Source: Bordetella ansorpii
GTDB lineage: Bacteria > Pseudomonadota > Gammaproteobacteria > Burkholderiales > Burkholderiaceae_B
DNA: 64,000 nt
Reading direction: 5' to 3'
Assembly: GCF_900078315.1 (NCBI RefSeq)
Contig: NZ_FKBS01000007.1
Coordinates: forward strand, 62,001 to 126,000
The position numbers and the translations under genes were made by a program. Of this stretch, positions 56,700 through 64,000 are shown in pieces (positions within the stretch are counted from its first letter, which is position 1; every line of letters begins with the position of its first letter). A model generated the notes under the pieces. The model worked only from the letters and a program-made list of their open reading frames with translations, was not told the DNA's origin and did not search any database.

Positions 56700-56764
56700 G
56701 GCGGCCGTCTCTGGGTCGAAAAGCGGGGAAACCGGCCTGGGCCGGTGCCGTGATTGCCCGGGTA

Positions 56765-56792
56765 TTGGGGTGTCGCGCGGCTTCTCTATAAT
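56765..56792 (+). promoter_or_regulatory. Candidate promoter of lptD-surA
   Basis: A perfect TATAAT at 56787-56792, with TTGGGG at 56765-56770 as a weak -35 box (16-bp spacer), lies 60 bp before the lptD start in the divergent amgK/lptD gap. Confidence 0.55.
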
Positions 56793-56851
56793 ACCGGGTC
56801 GTTCCAGCCCATGCGGTTGGTCGTTTCCTCATCGATAAGGTCGACTCGTTC

Positions 56852-59242
56852 GTGCGCATGGTCCGGTGCTTGTTTCTCTCCGCAGTCTGCGTTGCCGGGG
56901 CCGTGCAGGCCCAAAGCCGCCCGGACGCGTCGCCGCCGGCCGCCTCGACGGGCGTCGAGGTCCTGGGCCTGCGCCAAACCCCCCAGTTGCGAACCTCCTC
57001 CGGATTGCGTGTGCATCGTCTGAACGACGACCAGATCCCGGCCCACATGGAGGCCGACGACATGCAGGGCAGCGTCGATTCGCAACTGGTGCTCAAGGGC
57101 AATGCGCAGGTGCGCCGCATCGACGGCATCATCAAGGGTGACCAGATCACCTACGACCGCAACTCCGGTGACGTCGACATCCAGGGCAACGCGCGCATCC
57201 TGCGCGACGGCACGCTGATCACCGGACCCTCGGCGCGCCTGAACGTCGACACCTACAGCGGCGAGATCCGGCAGCCGAATTTCTGGATCGGCGCCACGGG
57301 CGGCCACGCCGAGGCATCGCACGCCGACATCTTCAGCCAGTCGCAGATGCGCCTGAAGCAGGTCACCTTCAGCGGTTGCCCCTGCGACAAGCCCGCCTGG
57401 TACATCAAGGCCGATACGGTCGACCTGGATTTCGACGAGAACGAAGGCGTGGCGCGCAGCGGCGTGCTGTACTTCAAGGACGTGCCCATCCTGGCGTCGC
57501 CCTTTCTCAGTTTTCCGATCAAGGCCGAGCGCAAGTCCGGCTTCCTGCTGCCCACCTACGGCACCTCCAGCAAGAGCGGCATCGACATCGCGGTGCCTTA
57601 CTACTTCAACCTGGCGCCCAACTACGACCTGACGCTGACGCCGCGCTATTTCGGCAAGCGCGGCATGCAGCTGGGCGCCGAGGGCCGATATCTTGGACCG
57701 AGCTATTCCGGCATCCTGCAGGGCACCTACCTGCCCAATGACAAGGAAGCCGACATGGACCGCTGGATGTACCGCTGGGTGCATACGCAGCAGTTCGGCA
57801 ACGGTTTCTATGGCCTGTGGGACGTGGCCAACGTCTCGGACGACGACTATTTCCGCGACATGTCCTCGCTGGGCCTGAACGAGTCGTCCACCACCTATCT
57901 GCCGCGCCGCGCGCTGTTCGGGTGGGGCAGTACCTACTGGCAGAGCTACATCCAGGTCTACAAGTACCGTACGCTGCAGGATCCGGACGCACCCATCAGC
58001 CCGCCGTTCGACAAGGAACCGGAGCTGTACCTGAAGGGCGCCCGCTACGACTGGAACGGCTTCGACGTCGAATGGGAATCCACGGCGGTCCGCTTTCGCC
58101 GTCCGCTGTTCATGGGCCAGCAACTGGGCGCCGAAGGCGACCGTCTGCAGACCTATCCCACGCTGGCGTATCCCATCGTGCGGCCGGGCTGGTTCGTCAT
58201 CCCCAAGGTCGGCGTCAACTTCACGCAGTACAACACCGACTGGCACAATGGCGACTGGAACGGCCTGGGCAGCACCGATGCCTACCGCCGCAGCGCGTCG
58301 CGCACCGTGCCCATCGGTTCCATCGATGCCGGCATGGTCTTCGAGCGCGATGCCTCGCTGTTCGGCAAGGCCGCCACGCAAACCCTCGAACCGCGCCTCT
58401 ATTACCTGCGCGTGCCGTACCGGGATCAGTCGGCCCTGCCGGTGTACGACACCACGCTGGCCGATTTCAGCTTCGCCCAGGCGTTCCAGCCCAACCTGTA
58501 CGTCGGCGGCTGGGACCGCATCGCCAACGCGAACCAGATCACGGCGGGCCTGACCACGCGCTGGCTCGATGCCGACACCGGTTTCGAGCGCCTGTCGCTG
58601 TCGGCGGCGCAGCGTATCTACTTCGAGGATCAGCGCGTCATCCTGCCGGGCGAAACCCCGCGCGAGAACGTGCGCTCCGATTTCCTGGTGGGCGCCAGCG
58701 CCGCCCTGACCGACACGCTGAGCACCGACGTCGCGGCCCAGTACAACCCGTACGACAACCGCTGGGCGCGCACCTACCTGGCCGCGCGCTGGTCGCCGCA
58801 ACGCCTGACCTCGATCTCGCTGGCCTACCGTTACCAGCGCGATCCGCTGCCCGGCGTGTCGTACCAGCCGCGCGGCCAGAACCAGATCAGCCTGGGCATG
58901 CAGTGGCCCTTCACCAAGCGCTGGTATGGTGTCGGCCGCATCGACTATTCGCTGCGGTCCGAAGATTCCACCGGCAGCACGATCGCCGAGTCGCCGCGCG
59001 TCACGCAGGCCATCGCGGGCCTGGAGTACAAAGGCGATTGCTGCTGGACGGGTCGCGTGGTGTTCCAACGCTATGCGGTCTCGGCTGCCGACACCAATAC
59101 CGCGCTGTTCTTCCAACTGGAGCTCACTGGGCTCGGTGCACTGGGCACCGATCCCATCGGGCTGCTCAATCGCAGTATCCCGGGCTATCAGTCGGTTACG
59201 CCGCGCCCCGTGCCCGGCACGTCATTTGAAAGGTATGAGTAA
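56852..59242 (+). CDS. lptD: LPS-assembly outer-membrane protein LptD
   Basis: 796 residues. Signal peptide, an N-terminal beta-jellyroll/OstA-type domain (about 45-180: IPAHMEADDMQGSVDSQLVLKGNAQV, DGIIKGDQITYDRNSGDVD) and a large C-terminal barrel (GISYQPRGQNQ-like strands, LPGVSYQPRGQNQISLG). It inserts lipopolysaccharide into the outer leaflet with LptE. Cysteines occur at the domain border (FSGCPCDKPAW) and near the C-terminus (GDCCWTG), consistent with the inter-domain disulfides that activate LptD. Start GTG 56852 or ATG 56858. The stop overlaps the surA start by one base (TAATG). Confidence 0.95.
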   Translation: MRMVRCLFLSAVCVAGAVQAQSRPDASPPAASTGVEVLGLRQTPQLRTSSGLRVHRLNDDQIPAHMEADDMQGSVDSQLVLKGNAQVRRIDGIIKGDQITYDRNSGDVDIQGNARILRDGTLITGPSARLNVDTYSGEIRQPNFWIGATGGHAEASHADIFSQSQMRLKQVTFSGCPCDKPAWYIKADTVDLDFDENEGVARSGVLYFKDVPILASPFLSFPIKAERKSGFLLPTYGTSSKSGIDIAVPYYFNLAPNYDLTLTPRYFGKRGMQLGAEGRYLGPSYSGILQGTYLPNDKEADMDRWMYRWVHTQQFGNGFYGLWDVANVSDDDYFRDMSSLGLNESSTTYLPRRALFGWGSTYWQSYIQVYKYRTLQDPDAPISPPFDKEPELYLKGARYDWNGFDVEWESTAVRFRRPLFMGQQLGAEGDRLQTYPTLAYPIVRPGWFVIPKVGVNFTQYNTDWHNGDWNGLGSTDAYRRSASRTVPIGSIDAGMVFERDASLFGKAATQTLEPRLYYLRVPYRDQSALPVYDTTLADFSFAQAFQPNLYVGGWDRIANANQITAGLTTRWLDADTGFERLSLSAAQRIYFEDQRVILPGETPRENVRSDFLVGASAALTDTLSTDVAAQYNPYDNRWARTYLAARWSPQRLTSISLAYRYQRDPLPGVSYQPRGQNQISLGMQWPFTKRWYGVGRIDYSLRSEDSTGSTIAESPRVTQAIAGLEYKGDCCWTGRVVFQRYAVSAADTNTALFFQLELTGLGALGTDPIGLLNRSIPGYQSVTPRPVPGTSFERYE

Positions 59243-60813
59243 TGCGTAGATTGCAGAACCCGCGCCGCACGTCCGGCAATGCACTGCTGCTGGCCTTGTG
59301 CGCAAGCCTGGGGGCCGCACCGGCCTTCGCCCAGCAGGGTTCCCAGCAGGGCAGCCATCGCCCGGTGGCTGCGCGGGCGCCAGCCGCCCAGCAGCCCGCG
59401 GCGCCGCAACCGGCCGTCCAGGGCGAGCAGTTCGCCGACGGCATCGCCGCCATCGTCAACAAGGACGTGATCACGCTGCGCGAAGTGCGCCAGGCCGCGC
59501 AAGAGGCCGTCGCCGACCTGCAGCGCCGCAAGATCGCCGTGCCCGACAATGAAACGCTGCAGCGCCAGGTGCTGCAACGCCTGATCATGGAGCGCCTGGA
59601 GCGCCAGGAAGCCGATCGGCTGGGCATCCGCGTGGACAACCCCCAGATCGACCAGGCGGTCACCATGGTCGCCACCCGCAACAAACTGTCGGTCGACCAA
59701 TTGCGCGCCGAGGTGCAGAAGTCCGGCGTCAGCTGGGAAGAGTACCGCCGCACGCTGCGCGACGAAATCCGCCTTGACCGCCTGCGCCAGCGCACGGTGG
59801 ACTCCAGCATCATCATCACCGACGCCGACATCGATGCCTTCCTGAAGGATCAGGCTCGCGGCGGCGGCCAGTTTGGCGCAGGCGGTGCGCCGTCTGCCCC
59901 CGCCGCGGCGCAGGCCGCTCCCCAGGCCGCCGGCCCCGTGTCGCTGACACTGGCGCAGATCCTGGTGCGCGTGCCCGAGGGGTCGTCGCCGGAAGCCATC
60001 GCCGCGCTGCGCAAGAAGGCCGAAGACCTGCTGGCCCGCGCGCGCAAGGGCGACGATTTCGCCAGCCTGGCGGCCGCGGGCTCCGACGGCCCCGAGGCGC
60101 TGCAGGGCGGCCAGATGGGCTCGCGGCCGCTGGACGGCTGGCCCGATCTGTTCATCCGCGCGGTGGGCAATCTTCCGGCCGGCCAGGTCTCCGACCTGGT
60201 GCAGAGCGGCAACGGTTTTCACATCCTGAAGGTGGTGGCGCGTTCGGGCGGCGGTGCCGCGCCGCAAGGCGGCCAGCAGCCTGCCACGCAGCCGGGCGGC
60301 CAGTTCGCGGCGCCCACGCAGGCCAACCAGGGCCCGGTGCGTGTCACGCAGACCCACGCGCGCCACATTCTCATCAAGACCTCGGCGGTGATGACCGACC
60401 AGCAGGCCCGCGAGCGCCTCGAACAGGTGCGCCAGCGCATCGCCTCGGGCAGCACCACCTTCGAAGCGATGGCGCGCCAGTACTCGCAGGATGCCACGGC
60501 GCCGCAGGGTGGCGACCTGGGTTGGACCAACCCAGGTGAAATGGTGCCCACGTTCGAGGCTGCCATGAACGCGTTGCAGCCCAACGAAATAAGCCAGCCC
60601 GTGCAATCGCCGTTCGGCTGGCACCTGATCCAGGTGCTCGAACGCCGGGAGCAGGATGTCACCGACGAAATGCAGCGCATGCAGGCTCGCCAGATCCTGT
60701 TCGAGCGCCGCGCCGCACCGGCTTTCGAGGATTGGCTCGAGAACCTGCGTGGCCAGGCGTACATCGATAACCGCCTCGAAAAGCGCGAAACCATCGAGCA
60801 GCGTTATCGCTAG
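59242..60813 (+). CDS. surA: Periplasmic chaperone/peptidyl-prolyl isomerase SurA
   Basis: 523 residues: signal peptide, an Ala/Gln/Pro-rich linker (about 30-60), the SurA N-terminal chaperone domain (DGIAAIVNKDVITLREVRQA), and two parvulin PPIase domains (about 233-335, LTLAQILVRVPEG; and about 370-470, RHILIKTSAVMTDQQA), then a C-terminal helix. It escorts outer-membrane proteins, including LptD, to the Bam complex. It is translationally coupled to lptD. Longer than E. coli SurA (about 430) because of extra Gln/Gly-rich linkers. Confidence 0.95.
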   Translation: MRRLQNPRRTSGNALLLALCASLGAAPAFAQQGSQQGSHRPVAARAPAAQQPAAPQPAVQGEQFADGIAAIVNKDVITLREVRQAAQEAVADLQRRKIAVPDNETLQRQVLQRLIMERLERQEADRLGIRVDNPQIDQAVTMVATRNKLSVDQLRAEVQKSGVSWEEYRRTLRDEIRLDRLRQRTVDSSIIITDADIDAFLKDQARGGGQFGAGGAPSAPAAAQAAPQAAGPVSLTLAQILVRVPEGSSPEAIAALRKKAEDLLARARKGDDFASLAAAGSDGPEALQGGQMGSRPLDGWPDLFIRAVGNLPAGQVSDLVQSGNGFHILKVVARSGGGAAPQGGQQPATQPGGQFAAPTQANQGPVRVTQTHARHILIKTSAVMTDQQARERLEQVRQRIASGSTTFEAMARQYSQDATAPQGGDLGWTNPGEMVPTFEAAMNALQPNEISQPVQSPFGWHLIQVLERREQDVTDEMQRMQARQILFERRAAPAFEDWLENLRGQAYIDNRLEKRETIEQRYR

Positions 60814-60820
60814 GCCGTCC

Positions 60821-60852
60821 GCGCACCGCCCTGCCTTGCCAGGGCGGTGCGC
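60821..60852 (+). other. Perfect 13-bp hairpin between surA and rsmA
   Basis: GCGCACCGCCCTG pairs perfectly with CAGGGCGGTGCGC around CCTTGC. No T-run follows (GACAGGCAAGG), so simple intrinsic termination is unlikely; it may stabilise the surA 3' end or reduce read-through into rsmA, which starts 24 bp later. Confidence 0.6.
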
Positions 60853-60875
60853 GACAGGCAAGGTAATACCCAATA

Positions 60876-61661
60876 ATGTCCCAGCATCAGGCGCGCAAGC
60901 GCTTCGGCCAGAACTTCCTTACCGACGAAAGCGTGGTCGAGTCCATCGTGCGGGCCATCGGTCCGGCGCAGGATGACCGCGTCATCGAGATCGGCCCTGG
61001 CCTGTCCGCACTGACCAGACCCCTGCTCGAGCGGCTGTCGCATCTGACGGCCGTCGAGATCGACCGCGACCTGGCCGCGCGGCTGCGCAAGCAGTATCCC
61101 GCCGAGCGCCTGACCGTGGTCGAGGCCGACGCCTTGACGATCGACTTCGCCGGATTCGGCGCCGATCTGCGCGTGGTCGGCAACCTGCCGTACAACATCT
61201 CCAGTCCGCTGCTGTTCCATCTGATGACGGCGGTCGAGCACGTGCGTGACCAGCATTTCATGCTGCAGCGCGAGGTCATCGACCGCATGGTGGCCCAGCC
61301 GGGCGGCGCGGACTACAGCCGCCTGACGGTGATGCTGCAGTCGCGCTACCGCATGGTCAAGCTGTTCGACGTGCCGCCCGAAGCCTTCGATCCGCCGCCG
61401 CGCGTGGTGTCGGCGGTGGTGCGCATGCTGCCGTTGCCGGCAGACCGGTTGAAGCCGCGCAGCGACGCCGCCTTCGAGACCGTGGTGGCGCGGGCGTTCT
61501 CGCAGCGCCGCAAGATGCTGCGCCGCGTACTGGCCGATTGGGCTGCGCACGTTCCCTGGGACGATCTCGGCATTCCGCCCACGGCGCGCGCCGAGGAAGT
61601 GTCGGTGGACAAGTTCATCCGGCTGTCCGACGTGTTGTTCGACGCGGGCCTGGTCCGCTGA
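60876..61661 (+). CDS. rsmA: 16S rRNA (adenine1518-N6/adenine1519-N6)-dimethyltransferase
   Basis: 261 residues. KsgA/RsmA motifs: [12 protein letters not shown] at the N-terminus, [11 protein letters not shown] (AdoMet motif I), [12 protein letters not shown] (NLPY catalytic motif IV) and QREVIDRM. It dimethylates two adjacent adenines in helix 45 of 16S rRNA in the 30S subunit. It follows lptD-surA as in many Proteobacteria, though pdxA, often between surA and rsmA, is absent here. Confidence 0.96.
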   Translation: MSQHQARKRFGQNFLTDESVVESIVRAIGPAQDDRVIEIGPGLSALTRPLLERLSHLTAVEIDRDLAARLRKQYPAERLTVVEADALTIDFAGFGADLRVVGNLPYNISSPLLFHLMTAVEHVRDQHFMLQREVIDRMVAQPGGADYSRLTVMLQSRYRMVKLFDVPPEAFDPPPRVVSAVVRMLPLPADRLKPRSDAAFETVVARAFSQRRKMLRRVLADWAAHVPWDDLGIPPTARAEEVSVDKFIRLSDVLFDAGLVR

Positions 61662-61737
61662 TTTCCTTGCGCGGCGCGGGCTGCCCCGCGCAAATTGCAG
61701 GGCGCCAGGCACGGCGGCTTGCCGTCCTTCCCGATCG

Positions 61738-62880
61738 CTACAGCCGGCGCTTGCCCGCGGCCATCCAAAGGCGCATGGCATCGCGCGCACGGTCGGCCAG
61801 CAGCGTTTCCGCCTGTTCGCAGGCCTGCTGCAGCGTCATCGGGCCGCTGGCCAGGCTGAAGGCGGCGGTGATGCCGCCCGCATACAGGGCGTCGTAGCCC
61901 TCTCCCAGCGAGCCCGCCAGGGCGATCACCGGCACACCCGCGCGCTGCGCGATGCGCGCCACGCCGGCGGGCGTCTTGCCGCGCAGGGTCTGCGCGTCCA
62001 TGCGGCCCTCGCCGGTGAAAGCCAGGGTGGCGCCTTCCATGGCCGCTTCCAGGCCGCCCAGTTCCGCCACGATCTCGACGCCGGGCCGGAAGGCTGCGTC
62101 CAGGAAGGCCAGCGCGGCATAGCCCAGGCCGCCGGCCGCGCCAGCGCCCGGGGTGTCGCGCAGGTCGCGCGACAGGTGGGCCGCGCACACGTCAGCCAGG
62201 CGCGCCAAGCTGGCGTCCAGTTCCCGCACCTGCTCGGGCGTGGCGCCCTTTTGCGGACCGAAGATGTGCGAGGCGCCTTGCGGACCGCACAGCGGGTTGT
62301 CCACGTCGCAGGCGACTTCGACGGTGGCCTCGCGCAGGCGCGCGTCCAGCCCGCCGGTGTCCAGGCGCGCCAGGCGCTTGAGCGCCGCGCCGCCCGGCGG
62401 CAACTCGGCGCCTCGTTCATCCAGGAAGCGCACGCCCAGCGCCGCCAGCATGCCGACGCCGCCGTCGTTGGTGGCCGAGCCGCCCAGGCCCAGGATGATG
62501 CGGCGCGCGCCCGCGTCCAGCGCGGCACGCACCAATTGGCCCACGCCGTGGCTGCTGGCCCGCAGCGGATCGCGTTGCGCCGGGGGCGTCAGTTCCAGTC
62601 CGGCGGCGGTGGCCATCTCGATGACGGCCGTGCCGTCGGCCAGCCAGCCCCAGCCGGCCTGGCGCGCTTCGCCCAGCGCGCCTTGCACGGGGCTTTCGCG
62701 CCATTGCCCGCCGGTGGCGGCCAGCACCGCCTGCACCGTGCCTTCGCCGCCATCGGCCATGGGCACGCACAGCGTCTGCGCGCCGGGGAAGGCCTGGCGC
62801 ACGCCATGGGCGATGGCCTCGGCGGCCGCGGGGGCGGACAGGCTTTCCTTGAACGAGTCGGGGGCGATGACGATTTTCAC
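61738..62880 (-). CDS. Glycerate 2-kinase (GarK/GlxK type)
   Basis: 380 residues. Family landmarks: [65 protein letters not shown] and [21 protein letters not shown]. It converts D-glycerate to 2-phosphoglycerate, feeding lower glycolysis. Pyruvate kinase follows divergently 115 bp away; both enzymes belong to the same stretch of central metabolism. Confidence 0.93.
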   Translation of the reverse strand: MKIVIAPDSFKESLSAPAAAEAIAHGVRQAFPGAQTLCVPMADGGEGTVQAVLAATGGQWRESPVQGALGEARQAGWGWLADGTAVIEMATAAGLELTPPAQRDPLRASSHGVGQLVRAALDAGARRIILGLGGSATNDGGVGMLAALGVRFLDERGAELPPGGAALKRLARLDTGGLDARLREATVEVACDVDNPLCGPQGASHIFGPQKGATPEQVRELDASLARLADVCAAHLSRDLRDTPGAGAAGGLGYAALAFLDAAFRPGVEIVAELGGLEAAMEGATLAFTGEGRMDAQTLRGKTPAGVARIAQRAGVPVIALAGSLGEGYDALYAGGITAAFSLASGPMTLQQACEQAETLLADRARDAMRLWMAAGKRRL

Positions 62881-62995
62881 GGGGCGCGTCTCCTGGCGCA
62901 GGCGGTTGATGTTGTCATGTCAATGCATGATACCTGCCGCAAAGTCGGGGGCGTACCATAGGACTTTGCGCCCGCCTCGCCGAACAGGAGACAGC

Positions 62996-64000
62996 ATGAC
63001 CGTAATGCGCCGCACCAAGATCGTCGCCACCCTGGGCCCCGCCACTTCGACGCCCGAACGCCTGGAGGCGCTGATCCGCGCCGGCATGGACGTCGCACGC
63101 CTGAATTTCTCGCACGGCAGCGCAGACGACCACCGCGAACGCGCGCGTCAGGTGCGCGAGCTGGCGGCCAAACAGGGCCGCTTCGTCGCGCTGATGGGCG
63201 ACCTGCAAGGTCCCAAGATCCGTATCGCGCGCTTCACCGACAAGCAGGTCGTGTTGACGATGGGCCAGTCCTTCACGCTGTCGAACTCGCATCCCAAGGA
63301 AGAGGGCACCGCGTCCATCGTCGGCATCGACTATCCCGAACTGGCGCACGACTGCAAGCCCGGCGACGAGCTGTTGCTGGACGATGGCCGCGTGGTGCTG
63401 CAGGTCGACCGCATCGAGGGCGATGCCGTGCACACCACGGTTACCGTGGCCGGCCCGCTGTCGAACAACAAGGGCATCAACCGCCGTGGCGGCGGCCTGT
63501 CGGCCCCCAGCCTGACCGACAAGGACCGTGCCGACATCCTGCTGGCGGCCGAACTGGAACTGGACTACGTGGCCGTGTCGTTTCCGCGCTATGGCCACGA
63601 CATCGACGAAGCCCGCACGCTGGTGCAGGCGGCCGGCAGCCAGGCCTGGATCATCGCCAAGATCGAGCGCGCCGAGGCCGTGGCCGACGACGAGGCCCTC
63701 GATGCCCTGATCCGCGCCAGCGATGGCGTGATGGTGGCGCGCGGCGACCTGGGCGTGGAAGTGGGCGACGCCGAGCTGGTCGGCATCCAGAAGCGCATCA
63801 TCCTGCACGCGCGCAAGCTGAACAAGGTGGTCATCACCGCCACGCAGATGATGGAGTCGATGATCAACAGCCCGATGCCCACGCGCGCCGAAGTGTCGGA
63901 CGTGTCGAACGCCGTGCTGGACTACACCGATGCCGTGATGCTCTCGGCCGAGAGCGCCTCGGGCCAGTATCCCGTCGAGGCCGTGCAGGCCATGGCGCGC
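62996..64000 (+). CDS. pyk: Pyruvate kinase (3' end outside window)
   Basis: 335 codons visible, to the window end. [19 protein letters not shown] (N-terminus), [17 protein letters not shown], the B-domain, [11 protein letters not shown] with the catalytic Lys, [10 protein letters not shown] (metal-binding Asp) and the substrate motif [10 protein letters not shown] are all intact. It transfers phosphate from phosphoenolpyruvate to ADP. ATG 62996 follows AGGAG by 5 bases. The C-terminal regulatory domain is beyond the window. Confidence 0.96.
   Translation, partial: MTVMRRTKIVATLGPATSTPERLEALIRAGMDVARLNFSHGSADDHRERARQVRELAAKQGRFVALMGDLQGPKIRIARFTDKQVVLTMGQSFTLSNSHPKEEGTASIVGIDYPELAHDCKPGDELLLDDGRVVLQVDRIEGDAVHTTVTVAGPLSNNKGINRRGGGLSAPSLTDKDRADILLAAELELDYVAVSFPRYGHDIDEARTLVQAAGSQAWIIAKIERAEAVADDEALDALIRASDGVMVARGDLGVEVGDAELVGIQKRIILHARKLNKVVITATQMMESMINSPMPTRAEVSDVSNAVLDYTDAVMLSAESASGQYPVEAVQAMAR

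Overview
The window is high-GC, gene-dense DNA from a betaproteobacterium, most likely an Alcaligenaceae member (Bordetella or Achromobacter type). The evidence is the Bug-family solute receptor, paired betaproteobacterial porins, the pga/bps exopolysaccharide operon, and the amgK-murU / lptD-surA-rsmA arrangement. This is an inference from gene content; no 16S or other marker is present.

Layout. (1) 1-5.2 kb: end of a FecR-like sensor, a RidA-family protein, a Cys-cluster protein, 3-methyladenine glycosylase Tag and an AsmA-family protein. (2) 5.2-11.26 kb: a tRNA-Lys(CTT) gene used as an integration site. A 53-bp copy of its 3' half (one mismatch) recurs at 11205, bounding a roughly 6-kb island. 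The island holds a dead tyrosine-recombinase stub interrupted by a dead IS3-family element, plus a restriction-modification system: a phospholipase-D-type nuclease resembling BfiI and two different adenine methyltransferases. (3) 11.5-12.2 kb: a frameshifted class II aldolase gene. (4) 13.0-25.1 kb: one co-directional surface-polysaccharide locus (SGNH/TPR protein, TPR-glycosyltransferase, Wza, KpsM, KpsT-like, KpsE, TPR-acyltransferase, PL1 lyase). Its KpsT-like ATPase has lost every catalytic motif. (5) 25.4-29.9 kb: a 25-residue membrane peptide, a large-subunit catalase, and a hipBA toxin-antitoxin pair with visible operators. (6) 29.9-40.0 kb: a CoA-thioester catabolic cluster (CaiB-like transferase, crotonase, two-subunit CoA-transferase homologue, acyl-CoA ligase) with an IclR regulator, an MFS transporter, a Bug receptor and a flavoprotein. 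(7) 40.3-46.7 kb: pgaABCD for poly-beta-1,6-GlcNAc. (8) 46.7-54.8 kb: an unrecognised 532-aa protein, an adenine deaminase-type enzyme, two tandem porins, a thioesterase, a TetR regulator and a coiled-coil membrane protein. (9) 55-64 kb: murU-amgK (cell-wall sugar recycling) divergent from lptD-surA, then rsmA, a glycerate kinase and the start of pyruvate kinase.

The best candidates for something new are the tRNA-Lys island with its BfiI-like R-M system, the polysaccharide export locus with a catalytically dead KpsT and a KpsM carrying a ~190-residue N-terminal extension, and the CoA-transferase homologue that lacks the catalytic glutamate (as in the ring-opening hydrolase IpdAB). All function calls come from reading motifs by eye; no database search or structure prediction was run.
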